NCBI GenBank assembly: GCA_000151295.1
Contig: GG745329.1
Span: forward strand, 1,582,190-1,646,189
Direction: 5' to 3'
DNA: 64,000 nucleotides
Origin: Allomyces macrogynus ATCC 38327
Lineage: Eukaryota > Blastocladiomycota > Blastocladiomycetes > Blastocladiales > Blastocladiaceae
The position numbers and the translations under genes were made by a program. Positions within the stretch are counted from its first letter, which is position 1. Every line of letters starts with the position of its first letter. Below are positions 1 to 11,518 of this stretch, in pieces. The notes beneath the pieces were generated by a model. It worked only from the letters and a program-made list of their open reading frames with translations. It made no database searches and had not been told where the DNA came from.

Positions 1-1354
1 GCGGGGCCCCGCGGCCCCAACTGGCAACCCGCCGAGGACGACCGCTTTCGCGCAGCTTGCTCCCCCGTCTGCAAGAGTCTGGCCGGGAGATCCCGATTTT
101 GGCGTCGCCTGAAATCTGGGGTCGGATTTATTCCAAATGGCTCGCGCACCGGAATGCCGACCTACAGCACGAGCGCCCCGCAGTCGGCGTTGCAGTCGCC
201 GGTGGGCCGACAAGCTCTACAAGTCGTTGGTCAAGTTTGGACGCGTGCTGACGCAGGCCTACGCGCAGGCCGTGCCCGGCACGCCGCACCACGAGGTCGA
301 GCAGCGCGCGCTCGGGCTCTACGCACAGGACTCGCGCAAGGGGTTCCGGTCGCTCGGCGCGTATAATGCCGTGCGCCACTTGCCGCGGTTCGCGCCGCAG
401 ATCCCGGCCGGGTGGCCGCAGCCCACAGTGACGAGCGCGGTGGCCCTGCCGAGTGGTGTGGGGAACAGTAGCAACAGCGCGCTGGTGCCGGCACCCGCGT
501 CGGTCGTGACGGCGATCCCCGTTGTTGCGCCGCCTGTGCAGCAGCATACCAGTCACATTACGCCGTCGTCGCTCTTCGCAACGGCACCGGTTCGTGTCGC
601 GGCGCCGCCGGCACGCACATCGGCCACGACGGCAGCAACGCACGTGCCGGTGGTCGTACACCCCGTGCCGCCGCCGCCGCCAGCAATCGTCGCCGGGTCG
701 CCGACCATTTCCATGTCACCGGCGCCGCCGTCCCCGCCGCCCCCTCCACCACCCGTCACGTCATCGTCGCGCTCAGCCGCACGGCAGAATGCAGCTTCCG
801 CCGCAGCTGCAGCCGCTGCAGCCGCCACCGCTTCAGCGACGGCCACGCCCACGACGACCAGCAGCACAGCGATTCCCACCCTCCGCATGACCGCCGCGGC
901 TGCCGAGCCGCACATGCTCCCGCGCGCCGACTACTTCTACCCCGCGGGGATGCCGCCCATGTACGCCGCAGCCCCACCCGTCGCGCCGTGCGCGCACATG
1001 ATGGTGGCCGACGCGATGGTGCAGGCGTGCGCGCAGGCACTCATGGACAATGTGGCGATGCAGCGCGAGCGGTACGAGCTGGATCTGTTTGCGCGCCCGC
1101 TGGCCGACCTGGACCCGGACCAGCAAGAGTACTTTCGCGCCAAGCGGCGGCGCGTGCTGGAGCGGATGCGGAACGGTGGCGAAACCGTGGGTGCGGACCG
1201 CGACTGGCCGTTCCGTGCGGCGGGCGCGAGTTCGGCGAGTGGTGGTGCGGGGAATGGGGCGGCGGGTAACCACCATCACGTTCATCCGAATGTGCACCAT
1301 GGCGGGCCCGGCGGGCTCGAGGCGCTGCTGGGGAACACGGACGGCCGGTATTGA
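1..1354 (+). CDS. Myb/SANT-like protein, 3' part (5' end outside window)
   Basis: The first ~200 bases read in one frame as a Myb/SANT-like start (NWQPAEDDRFRAAC, then FWRRL), as in trihelix/Harbinger-derived DNA-binding proteins. From ~200 the match moves to another frame (SRRWADKLYKSLVKFG, later GFRSLGAYNAVRHLPRF), which stays open to a TGA at 1354. The two halves fit one domain of the form W-x-EDD ... RW-x-K ... F-x-L-x-A, so either a one-base discrepancy or an unrecognised intron lies near 195-205. The rest is low complexity: Pro-rich (~660-760), poly-Ala (~790-840), then a basic stretch with AKRRR near 1140. The C-terminus has Gly/His runs. Function inferred only: DNA-binding or transposase-derived regulator. 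The start is not in the window. Confidence 0.5.
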
Positions 1355-1721
1355 GTGAGCGAGAGTGGGTCTCCCCATTATTTTCGAGTTTTGGCGGGAG
1401 TTCGGTTGTACGCTGCTTGTTTTGAAGCGTTTTTTTTTTTTTTGTTTTTTTCGCGGGTGTGTTGCTGCTTTCGGGGTCGTGTTGCCTTGTGCTGCCTGCT
1501 GACCCAGGCATGCTATTTATTCGTCCCAAGCCAACCTGTCCGAGAGATGGCGGCTCCGTGTCTGCGCCTTGGCCACGCAGGCGGTTCTTGGTGGCGTTGC
1601 CTCGCGTGTTCCGCTCCAACAGCAGAAAGACACTGATCAGAATCTGCATCAATTACCTTGTCGCAACACGGGAGTCAACAACGGCGTGCACCCTCGGCAC
1701 TCGCTGCAACTTGTACTCGAG
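1355..1721. other. Intergenic, 3' flank of Myb-like gene and 5' flank of dsRBD gene
   Basis: No convincing coding potential. A T-rich tract at about 1430-1451 sits roughly 75 bases after the upstream stop and could belong to the 3' end region. The remainder is the presumed promoter of the next gene. Confidence 0.5.
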
Positions 1722-4369
1722 ATGATGGCTTCCGCCATGGCGGCTGCACGGCCCGACGACCCGTCACCGTCCGCCACGAACCATCGCCCGCTGCGCGCCG
1801 CTGTCCTGCTCGCGCACCACGCCGACACGCCGCCTGGCGCGGCCGGCGCGCTTGCCTCGTTCCAGTGCGGCATCATTCCCGAGGTATTCACCCGAATCCA
1901 AGCATGGACAGTGACCAAAGCACAATCTGACGCGATCGCGCCATCGATTCAAGGATGTGCTGGTGATTGTGCTCTTGCAGGACGCCGGGTCAAACGGCAG
2001 CGATCCGCAGCGTGCCATGATGGCGTGGGCCGTGGATCACGGCCAGACTGCCGGCAACAACGGCAGCACTGCCGCGCCTGTCGGTTGGCGAGACTTGGGC
2101 GATGCGTGGATACATCGCCACGTCCTCTGCTCGTCAAGGCGTCTCTTCCTGTTCCAGGGCGCTCTCGTCCAGGAAAGCATCCATATTCTGTCCCCTAACC
2201 AAGTCAGGACCTGATCCATTTCAATTGACCCGCCTCCCGTTCTCTGCAGACGGCCATTCAGCTCGTGTACGCGCTCAACGCGACGCTCGACCCGGCCGTG
2301 ACCCTCGTCCTCGTCGAGCCGCCGCCAGCCCTGCATGACCACCTCGCCGCCGTGCACGCCTGCCGCCGCGTCGACACGCACCCGTCAGCGCACTCGGCCA
2401 ACCTCCTCACGCACCTGACGCTCGCACTCAGTCCGCTCGACCGTCGCGCGCTGCAGCAGCTGTTCATTGACGTCATGCCTACGCTCGATACTGTTTCCGA
2501 CACCAAACCACTGATGTCGCGACACGCGGATGCGCAACTGCTCGCCACTGCAGCCACCGATCCGACCACCAGAGCCCGATTGCAGCTCCTGCTCACGCAC
2601 CTGGTCCGCGAGCGCGTTCTCGTGCCGTACGCAGCTGCATGCGGCGAGTCGCCGCGCGTCCACGCACAACACGGGATCCTCTACCTCATTGACCATGACC
2701 GGTACCAAGCTGTCGGCCAGGCGCTCGCGCACGGCGAGATACTGCCATCGTTGACCAAGCCGGGCGAATCCATGTGCGTGCTGCTCATTCTCTGCCTTCG
2801 ACCCACTCTCAGCTGCCATTTTCCTCACGCCACACCCCGACAGTCTGCTCCCATTCCGCCCGATCCGCCCGCACTGCGCGACATGCACGTGCCCCAGTGT
2901 ACCCGCACCGTCTCCACCCACGCGCACCACCTACGCACAGCTGCTCTACCAGCTCGTCGCCGACCCGGACCCACCGCCCAACTTCGAGTGCCGCGAGGAC
3001 CCGGAGATGGGCGAGTTTACGTACCGCGTGCACGTGCGCGGGTCGGTCGTGTACGGCAGCGCGCACCAAGACCGCGACACGGCGCGCGAGTCGGCGGCGA
3101 GGGCGGCGTTGGCCCAGCTCAGCCTGCTTGAAACAGATGGCGGCGATGGGCTGGTCAACGGGGTGCACGTGCCGCGGCCAGGCCGAGCTGATGGCGCGAC
3201 GTGTAGCACTGACACGCAGCTCCGTCCGCCACCGATCAGCACCGACAGCTCCGGCCCAGTCGTCACCTACTCGACTGGCGGCTTGGGTGGAAGCTGTGGG
3301 TGGTCCAGTGGAGGCGCCACGCACGCGGCTGTGCCCGAGCCCTCGACGCCGATCCGCGACGCAAGAGACTACCCAGCATGGGACGCGGCAAAAGTGACCT
3401 CGCCACACCCATCGAGCCCCAAGTTTGCGCGCGCGGTCACGGCGGGGTGGGAGGCCGCGAATACCAGCACATCGCCCACGCGCACGACCGGCGATAACGT
3501 TGCCGTGCACAGGACTGGGTTCGCGACCAGCGCTGCGTGGCGTGAGCCCTCGCATTCGAGCAGCTCATGGGAACGCGCGGGCGGTCCGCACGACGGCAGC
3601 GGGTCGAGCTGGGCAGGGTCCAGTCACAACGCACCGAATGGGCCCGCCGCGCGCGGCATGGTCGAGGATTACGGATGCACCAGCACCACCGCCACCGCCA
3701 ACAGTTCCTCCCGTCGACGCGGTGATGATGGCTCGGCCCCGCGCTCCGTCAGTGGCGCCCCCGCCTCCGGGTCCGGACCTCGCGGGACTAAGCGCGTTCT
3801 CGGGATGGCGTGCTGTCGTGCCGCATCCGACTCCACCCTCACCACCGACGCGTCTCGTCACGTCCCACGCCACGGGTCCCGCCGCGCTGTACCAAGCACC
3901 AGCTCGCACCGCGTATCCTGCAACAGGCCCAGCTGTGTTCCGTGCTCCACGTTCAGTCCCGTCGCACGCGACCGGGCCCGCCGCGTTCCACGCCGCGCCA
4001 CCTCCACCACCGCCCGTACCCACGACTCCCGCGCCCACCACCTCCGACCCCACCCCGTCGATCCGACCCGCCGACCGCACCGACTTTTCCCCGCTGATCC
4101 AATTCCACCGCGCCGACATTGCCGGCGGCAACTACATCAGCAAGCTCGTCGAGTACCTGCAAAAGGCCAAGTTACCGCCAGATACAGCCAAGTACACTTT
4201 CTCGACCGACGGCGCGCCCGCGGGCTCCGCAGGGCCCGTCCAGTACGGCGCGATGCTGACGTTGTTTGGGCACCGGTTTTCGGTGCCGGTGCAGTACCGG
4301 CGCAAGCAGGATGCCAAGAACCAGGTGGCGCGGCGCGCGATGGAGGGGTTGAATATGGTTGTGGTTTGA
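1722..4369 (+). CDS. Protein with two double-stranded RNA-binding domains
   Basis: Proposed start is ATG at 1722 (MMASAMAAARPDDP). Exon 1 runs to about 1883; exon 2 holds FKDVLVIVLLQDAG from ~1921; exon 3 is 2250-2773; exon 4 starts at 2898. The 2774-2897 intron (GTGCGT...CAG) is well supported because it restores frame. The first dsRBD follows it: TTYAQLLYQLVAD, then YRVHVRGSVVYG and ARESAARAALAQL (about 2926-3125). A long Pro/Ser/Ala linker has a frame change near 3600-3720 that I cannot resolve as an intron. The second dsRBD is C-terminal: NYISKLVEYLQKA, then RKQDAKNQVARRAMEGL (about 4130-4366), stop at 4369. Both have the alpha1 Leu pattern and a C-terminal Ala-rich helix. The N-terminal ~250 residues are unrecognised. 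Expected role: binding structured RNA. No nuclease, deaminase or kinase motif was seen. Confidence 0.72.
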
Positions 4370-4867
4370 GGGGGTGGAGAAGGTGGAGAGTGCGGAGATT
4401 TTGATTGTAAGTTGGTGTTTATTGGTAGGCAGGAAGGATTGGGAGGATAAAGATACGCGGGTGCGCCATCAGATGCGCTTGCATCGCCGATTTGTGGTCT
4501 TACCATGTCGACCGATGTCGACCATGAACCTGTGAAATGGAAATGTGATAACTATGAACCCGGGCGGGTCGGGACGCTTACGCTCATGGCTGACACTGAG
4601 GTGGCCCGCGCAGCAATACATTCAGGCGATGCAGCAGGCTGGGCCTCGCACCACCCTGACCGCGATTGTGGACGGCTCGTGAGGTGGAGATTGATGGCAG
4701 TTGCAAGAGACCGGCCTCCTTCCGTCCCTTGACAGCGAGAAGGCAGAGCATTCCCATCATCGATTTATTGCTGCTCGTGTTTTCATTCTTTATCGACACG
4801 CATTTGATCCAAAGTCAGAAAGCGACCAGCCACGCAAAACAAAAATCGCCTCGCCCAAGGAACAGTC
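4370..4867. other. Intergenic between convergent dsRBD gene and LRR fragment
   Basis: I see no gene, RNA or repeat here. It lies downstream of the dsRBD gene and of the minus-strand LRR remnant. Confidence 0.5.
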
Positions 4868-5308
4868 TCAAAACGACACGTTGGCCTCAATGACCGTAAA
4901 CTTGGTCGCGAGCTGCTCCTGGGCCTCAAACGACAGTGCCGTTAGATCATCCACATACACCAGCATCGGCGCCGCCGTCGCGCGCGGAGCGGGTATCCGT
5001 TGCAGCAACGCGGCCGCAAACTTGTCGCCAAGCGGCGTGTCGACAATATTGATCGCGCGCAACGTAGTAGGCAGCGACGCGACCCACGCGACTGCGCCGC
5101 TTGGGCCGACATACGGCCGGCTCTTTGCACGTGTGGGTAAAACGAGCAACTGCCGGATGGGCTGCAAAAAGTCGTCTAGACTCGTGATCGTCCACACAAA
5201 CTTGCTGACGAGATGCAGTGGCACCGATCCATCATTCCCGTTCAGGCAGAGCAGCGGCGCAGCAGCGTGTGTGTGAGCATGAATGGAGAACTTGGCATCA
5301 GAACACAC
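4868..5308 (-). pseudogene. F-box/LRR-like family, C-terminal fragment
   Basis: The minus strand encodes AVAWVASLPTTLRAINIVD, then DKFAAALLQRIPAPR and a terminal QEQLATKFTVIEANVSF with TGA at 4868-4870. This matches the C-terminal ~90 residues of the intact genes at 50861 and 52943 (WVAALPTTLHTLDVSHTALG, LLQRMPAPR, QQLSVKFNVIDFF). The upstream part (FLQPIRQLLVLPTRAK) still resembles the last leucine-rich repeat. The N-terminal ~500 residues are absent. CpG content looks normal, unlike the relic just downstream. A short independent protein is possible but less likely. Confidence 0.65.
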
Positions 5309-6109
5309 GCGTCATGCCTCGCGCAAAAGAACAAGCAGCGCCAGCAACAACAGATGAAAGTAACGACTTCAAACGAATCCAATTCAATCCAAACCAATCC
5401 AATGTTTGGAACTGGGCCTGTGAGCGGTTATTTGACAAATAGCTTGAACACGCGCTGTGATATTTACTGGAGCTGTTTGAGCGGCAAGGGAAGGAAAGAC
5501 AGCGTGCTGGTATCAATCTTCAATTCGACCTCGTGGATTTGTTTATCGGGGCGGTCAAGGGTCGACCTTGGATCTTGTCGTGCAAAAGAGCCTTCACACT
5601 TGGTCTGTAGGGGCATGAACGGAAACAAAATCGCACCTTTCCAACAAAAATACTGATTCCCTGGCATGGGACATGGTTGTGGTGTAAAAGATGGTACTCT
5701 GGCATGGTGCTGTGCAGCAGAGGAGAAACTCGACTATGCTGCTAATGGCCAGGTAGGGCAAGCATGCAAGCCCTGCAAGCCGTGGAGTTGGCATAGCAAG
5801 AACAGCAACCAAAGAGGTGCTTGACCAGCCATGAACCATGTTCTGACATCCATTGATGCATCAAGTATCAGCGCTGGCTGTGGCAAGAGTTAACCTGATA
5901 GATTCTTGTCTTCACAGCATCAACAGTGTCGACATTGTCAAATTCATTGCTGAGTGCCATGGAGTGTTGGTGCTGTTTGGAGAAGCTGATGTAGGTCTGT
6001 GCACCTGCACCCGTTCAGCAAACCATGTGGACTGCAACCATTTCTGATTGAGACCAATCAAACAAATCACGATCAAAGGGCAATACTCTTTTTGCTCATG
6101 ACACACACG
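5309..6109. other. Intergenic, low-CpG from about 5.6 kb
   Basis: No supportable gene. From roughly 5650 onward the sequence becomes poor in CpG and rich in TpG/CpA, continuous with the pseudogene that follows. Confidence 0.45.
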
Positions 6110-7822
6110 TCAGGACAGATCAATGACGTTGAATTTGACGGACAATCGCTCAAAATGATCGTCAAGCGCAGTGTGAGAGACGTTGAGCGAGCGCAATGTG
6201 GTGGGCAGCAATGTGACCCACACAACTGTGCTATCTGACAATTGTGGTTGCAATGAGCACCAGCGTCTGCAACTGAGCTGGTAGTGTCACCACAGCCAGA
6301 ACACTGGACAGCCAGTTTTCTTTGAGGTCAAGGTACTGGATTGATGCGGGGAACACGAATTAGACAAGATCCTGGTTGGTCAGATTGCAACCATGGAGCA
6401 ACAGCACCTTGAGTTGTGCTGGCAAGCACTACCCAAAGACCACAGCTGTTCATGTCCTGCCAAGCAGCCACAAACACAGCATCAGGTCCTTCAATGATGG
6501 TGGCAACTGCAGCATGAGCGCCTTGAGATCCAATTCGTCCAGATTCTTGCCCAAAGCATGTAACAACAGGTGAGTAAGCGCTGGTGTCAGCAGGAATTAC
6601 TGGAACATGGGGGCATGCACACAGTGGTGGGTCCACAAAGTGGAAATCCAGCAAAAGAAATGCAAGAGGGAGGCAGGCAGCGCGTGTAGGCATGATCTCC
6701 TGTGCTGATATACCAGCGCCTTTGACAGGCTTGGCTTGAAGAGTGTGAACTGAAGAATGTACATTGACCAATGTGGGCCATGCCTGTGTGAGTGGCATTG
6801 AGCATGCCAATATGTTGTCCTCAGACAGCAGTTCTAATAGCAAGCTCATGCATGCCTGTGTGCAGCAGGATGGCAATGATGACAAGGAGTGCTGGGGTGT
6901 ACCCAGACACCATGAGGGACTTGATGCTCATGAGTGAAGACAGGATGCAGTCAGCAAGTGCTGTGACAAAAGTGTCAGTGAACATTGATTCCCCATCATG
7001 CTGGAATACGACTGCAATTCAAGCGCTGCAATTGAGATGGGAATTTGCACATCCAGTGACGCTAGAGTGGCCATACTCTCATCCAATGCCATGGCCTTGA
7101 TCAGGGCCAATGAGCGGAGATTTGGCAGCTGCCAGAAAACACGTTGGATATCAGCAGCAGGTGGCAGGACCACGCCTTGTGGACGCAACGTCTCCAGGTT
7201 GGCTGAGGAATGAACATTGTTGAGACAATCATGGACAAGCAGCCCATGACAGTGAGCAGGAACAAGGCGAGTCATGTCACTTGCCACATAGTACTGGAGC
7301 TGGTCAAGTGCAAGGTGCAGGAACAATCACATCAGGGAGACATCAATCAAGGAGGCTCAGTCTGGCATGGCCCTAATGGCCAGTGGTTGATATGTCATCT
7401 TGGCATGTCATGGCCTGCACGCTTGGGTCAATGTACGACTGACCCTGAGCATGATACAGCAACATGAGCAATCACATTACCCCACACGACAAGTCGGACT
7501 TGCTTAAGACGGCCCAGACAAAAGTGCCAACACGCGCAAGCGCCAACAGCATGGTGTTCCCGTTCTCCAAGAGTAGCATCAGTCGGTGATACTTGGTCGT
7601 GGTATGGATCATCGCCCACAAGCATGGCCCATTCAAGTTTGGTGCTGTGAGCGCCAGGTACAACATCGTGAGGCGGCCAGTTTCAGAGCGCAACAAATGT
7701 GATCCGAGCGACTTGCCATGATGCTTGCAGGCAGTACGAAAGAGGAGCAGCTCAGCAATGCGATTTACGACTGTGTCTGGCAGGCACTTGAGCCATAGGG
7801 CCAATCCGGTATGACATGTCAT
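6110..7822 (-). pseudogene. Decayed F-box/LRR-like gene, CpG-depleted
   Basis: Reading 7822 to 6110 on the minus strand, pieces match the intact paralog at 50861 in order. They are KCLPDTVVNRIAELLLFRTA (~7790), FLHLALDQLQYYVASDMTR (~7320), RVFWQLPNLRSLALI (~7140), SEDNILACSMPLTQAWPT (~6810), CNLTNQDLV followed by a TAA, then FVFPASIQYLDL (~6330), and finally the end of the gene with VKFNVID and a TGA at 6110-6112. The copy has frameshifts, an internal stop, and a deletion joining the last LRR (DDHFE) to the terminal LSVKFNVID. Differences from the intact gene are mostly CG to TG or CA. About 4 CpG remain across 6601-7020 by hand count, against about 25 in 240 bases of the intact gene (51601-51840). 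The 5' ~350 bases keep more CpG. Confidence 0.85.
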
Positions 7823-8112
7823 AATCGAGTTCGATGGGAACTGTATCATGTTGGCTGTGGTTGACGTGCGTGAGGGGTATGAGCGTTGATTGCTGCAAAG
7901 GTCGAACAGATGCATGTTGCAGTGGCAGCTTGCAGTGGCAGCGTTTTCACCAAGATCTTGTGTGTCGTGAAGTACTTGTGGGGGCTGTTCTGACTTTTCC
8001 ACTGTAATGTCACTCGATGATTGCGTGAAGGGCTCCCACGAGAAAGCGACGGCCGCACAACTGAAATATTGGGACAAAAACGCGGCTCAAGACCTGCAGA
8101 AGCTAATGAAAA

Positions 8113-9619
8113 TCAACGACGAGCTCCCGAAGACGAGCTCCCTGCAGCCGCTGACGAACTCGACGATCCCGCCGTTGTGCGGGAGCCGGATGGCGCTGCG
8201 GGCACGGCCTTGCTCGCGCCCGAATCTGCGAGACATTGATCGCACGTGCACTCAAACAAGTAGTACTCGCACAGCATTTCGCGGCGGCGGTCCACATCCA
8301 TGAGATGTTCGTCGTGGTCATGGTCGTGGCCATGGTGGTCGTGCTCATGATCACTGTCCTCGTCGTCCTCCTCATCGCTATCGCACCCGTCAAAGTGCAT
8401 GTACGAGATGGTGACTTCGGCGCCCTTGGCAATATCGCGCGTCGCGACCACACGCAGTGTCGCATTGTTGCGCACAAACTGGATCTCGGCGTTCGGCACG
8501 CACGCGTGGTTGATCATGGCGTGCGCGCGGTAGAGGCCCGTACCCTCGGCGTGCGTAAAGTCGTCCGAGTGCTCCTCAATGGCCTCGCGCAGCGCGTCCA
8601 CTTGGTCGAGCGCCTCGGTCACGGCCAGGGCCTCGGGCGACCCGGGGCGCTCCTCGGCCGCCGCGGACAGGTTTCGCAGGATGCGCTCGTAGGCTTCGAA
8701 CGACGACGTGCCGACTATCACCGAGGAAACGAAGCGGTGAGAGGGGGGGGGGGGTTACCAACCGAAAAAAGGGTCGAAAGATGCGCACTCCCTTGGCCGT
8801 TCAGCGATATGATCGTGAGCAACTTGTCGAACAGCTCCTGCGAGACGTGCAGCCCGTGCGGCGCGAACAGGTCGCGGAACAGGCGCAGGAACGTGGTCAG
8901 GCGGTCGGAAAACTGCTCGTCCATGAATTTGGCGACAATGTGCAGCGTCTCGTTGCGGTAGTCGGCCTTGAAGTGGTCAAAGAGTGCCTCGTCGCGTGTT
9001 ACGGCAATCATGGCGAGCATCTTGACGAGCAGACCAACCGTCGCCGACTCGGGCGGGAAATGGAAGCTCCTGTTTCACACGATCGTGGGTCAGGGCGTGG
9101 TAGAGCGGAAGGGCCGTACCAAAACACCGTGACTGACATACTTCCACTCTTGCCGGATCTCGAGCAGCGGATGGTCGTCGCGCGGGTGCGGGCCGAGGCA
9201 CAGGAGCGAGTGGTACTGGGCCCACGCCTTGTCGCGGCACGACGTCGAGCAGTAGAGCTCGCCGCACATATCTGCAGCAAGGAACACCATCAGGAATCCA
9301 ATCGCGAGCTTGATCCCGAGGCGACAGACAGTGACATACGTTCGCACGGCACCTTCTTGAGCACCGGCACGGCCTCGGCGCCCCACAGGTGCGGCGGTTC
9401 CGGCAAACCGGCGAGCCGCATGACCATGTCGGCGGGCGACTCGAGGCACGCGAGGCAGCACTCGCACGTCGGGAAGAAGTCTTTATTGTAGAGGTACTGG
9501 TCGCAGACCATGGGATGTTCCTCGAAAATCACATCGCCCTCGGCAAAGTCGCGGTCGGCGAGCACGCCGCGCTCCTTGGCGTCGCTGATCCACTTGATGC
9601 TGACGCCCTGCGGGTCCAT
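8113..9619 (-). CDS. SMYD5-like SET/MYND-domain protein (putative lysine methyltransferase)
   Basis: Four exons: 9619-9340, 9271-9142, 9069-8789, 8714-8113, with introns starting GTATGT, GTATGT and GTGCGC. Together they give 430 residues in frame. The N-terminus holds the start of a split SET domain (GVLADRDFAEGDVIFEE). A MYND-type zinc region follows (CECCLACL ... LYCSTSCRDKAWAQYHSLLC). The exon 3/4 junction recreates NGQGIGTSSFEAYERI, a stretch I associate with SMYD5. The SET core MINHACVPNAEIQF, GAEVTISYMHFD and the post-SET cysteines (YYLFECTCDQC) are intact. Between the SET core and the post-SET lies an acidic His-rich insert (HEHDHHGHDHDHDEH). SMYD5 relatives methylate histones or ribosomal protein; the substrate here is unknown. 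The start is the first in-frame ATG. Confidence 0.87.
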
Positions 9620-10058
9620 TTTGCTTTTGCTACTGCTGCTCCTGCTGCTACTGCTGTTGGTTCGCGTCGTCGGTTGAATCTTTGAAGGGCAAGCGAAAAG
9701 CGAGCTGCGGTGGCCGGCACCGGTGATCGCGGCCGCTCACACTGCTCGCGGTTGTGCGAGCCACACGGCGTCACCTGGTGCGTTGCAATGAGGACCCGCG
9801 GAGACACGCACAGAGACTTTGCCAAGTGACGAGAGCAGACGAGACGACGACCGATGACGCTGGCGAGGACGGAAGAGCAATGGTTTATATTTCGCATCGG
9901 GCCACCGCTCGGATGGCGAGCGCGCCAGACGAAGCGAAGACGACGATAGATCTCCTCAAAACAAACGAAACGGACCGCGAAGTTGCGCGCTTAGACCATT
10001 TTGTATTTTACCAAACCAGCCTCTGTCTCGTTCCACCGTGACGCGCCTTCACGCCAAC
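9620..10058. other. Intergenic: SMYD5-like promoter and eL6 3' flank
   Basis: Both neighbours are on the minus strand, so this holds the 3' UTR of eL6 and the upstream region of the SET/MYND gene. No gene or repeat was seen. Confidence 0.5.
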
Positions 10059-10586
10059 TTAGAACTTGAGCAGGTGCGGGAACTGGCCGTTGGTCAGCGT
10101 GAACGTGCCCTTGAGGTACTTGGCGAGCTGCGGCACCTTGGCGACCGCGGCAACGACCGCAGCGTCAACCTTCTTCTGGTCAGCCACGCGCGACTCGGGC
10201 AGCTTCGAGAGCGCCGCCGTCTTGTCCTCGAAGAAGGCCGCCTCGGTCTTGGGGATCTTCGGGACCGACGCCTTCTTGAAGTAAGCGTCGTCAAACTTGG
10301 CCACGTCGACGGCCGACACGTCGACCGAGGTCGACGTCGCAATCACGTAGGCAGCGTTGACGCGGCGCAGCGGGATACCGTTAACCTTGTAGGGGCCCGT
10401 GACGAGGAGCAGGCCCGAGGCGAGCTGCTTGAGGAAGACAACGCGCTTGCCGCGGAAACGGCCGGCGAGCAGGATCAGGACGGTGCCGGGCGTGATCGTC
10501 GAGCGCAGCGCCGGGGTCGCGGCCTTAGCCTTGCGCGAGACCTTGGGCTTCGGGGCCTCCTGGGCAGCGTAGTACTTCGGGGCCAT
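10059..10586 (-). CDS. RPL6: 60S ribosomal protein eL6
   Basis: One exon, 175 residues, starting MAPKYYAAQEAPKPK at 10586 and ending HLLKF with TAA. The eL6 core is clear: PGTVLILLAGRFRGKRVVFL, then LLLVTGPYKVNGIPLRRVN and the C-terminal QKKVDAAVVAAV ... LKGTFTLTNGQFPHLLKF. The length matches yeast-type L6. It is a component of the large ribosomal subunit. A pyrimidine run and TTTGCAG lie about 20 bases before the ATG and could be the 3' splice site of a 5' UTR intron; this is not proven. Confidence 0.95.
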   Translation of the reverse strand: MAPKYYAAQEAPKPKVSRKAKAATPALRSTITPGTVLILLAGRFRGKRVVFLKQLASGLLLVTGPYKVNGIPLRRVNAAYVIATSTSVDVSAVDVAKFDDAYFKKASVPKIPKTEAAFFEDKTAALSKLPESRVADQKKVDAAVVAAVAKVPQLAKYLKGTFTLTNGQFPHLLKF

Positions 10587-11518
10587 TTCGAGTCGTTGAA
10601 CCACTGCAAATTTCGGCAAAAAAACCAACACCAACGCAATTTTGTGGTCAGAAAAACAGCGTCTTGTTCCAGCAGAGTGACAGCGTGGTGGAACCGTCCG
10701 CAATCGCGCAAGAGCGACCCCAAGCTTTGGATGATCAATCATCCACCCCGCTTCAACGACCAGAATGACCACTTAGTCGATGAGCACCGCCGTTCGAACC
10801 TCAGCCGCCGCAGGTGCTCGGAGAGCGCTCAAACCGCCGTTTCCCGAGCGAGCACAGCAAAAGTCGTCGACGACGCTCCTTCAGCACCCAACTCAATGAG
10901 CGTTTCGGACGGTCCCGGCGCACGGAATCCGGCATGACGATAGTCTCCCCATAGGGAAATGCGTTATGGAGTCCATGGGCCTTGTTTCGGTGCGAAATCG
11001 GCGGTCCAGCGGGTGCAGCGCAAACGGATGGACGGGCATGTCCACCCATCGAGCAGCGTGCGTGCAGCGTGCGGGTGGCCGTCAACTGGCGGCAATTGGG
11101 CAGCGTTTCGTTCTGCGAGCGAGCGCGAGGCCGCTGGGGTGTCGTTGGTCGATTTGGTGGGCATTCTGGTCGTCTTCGTCGTGAGGGGTCGGAGATGCGT
11201 GGTGCGTGCGGCGCGATTGCGGGCGGTCCATCCAGCCGTGGGGCTGAAGGGCCGTACCCGAAAAGCGGATGTGAACGAGAAGGAGAGAACCTGTGCCCAA
11301 GGGCATCGCCCAGTCCAAGTTGACCAACCGCACGTGAGGCGATTAGGTTAGGTTAGTTTGTCTTCGGCATTGATCAAGACCTGAAGCTCGGTCCACGTCA
11401 GACAATGATGCATCTCTCTGCTTCCGTTCGCGCCTTCACGACAACCATCGCTCCAAAGCGCTCGTGGTCGCAATGATACTACATATTATTGTGCTCCAGT
11501 TCCCACAGTCGCGAAAAG
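10587..11518. other. Intergenic: eL6 upstream region and channel 3' flank
   Basis: Presumed eL6 promoter and 3' UTR of the channel gene, both minus strand. A short TTAGG-like repeat (aggttaggttag, about 11345-11356) is too short to be telomeric. No gene is supported. Confidence 0.45.

Noticed and set aside
10791..10799. GTTCGAACC resembling a tRNA B box
   Set aside because: No pairing T stem, A box or acceptor stem around it on either strand.
11345..11356. Short TTAGG-type repeat
   Set aside because: Only about two units; not telomeric and likely chance or a promoter motif.
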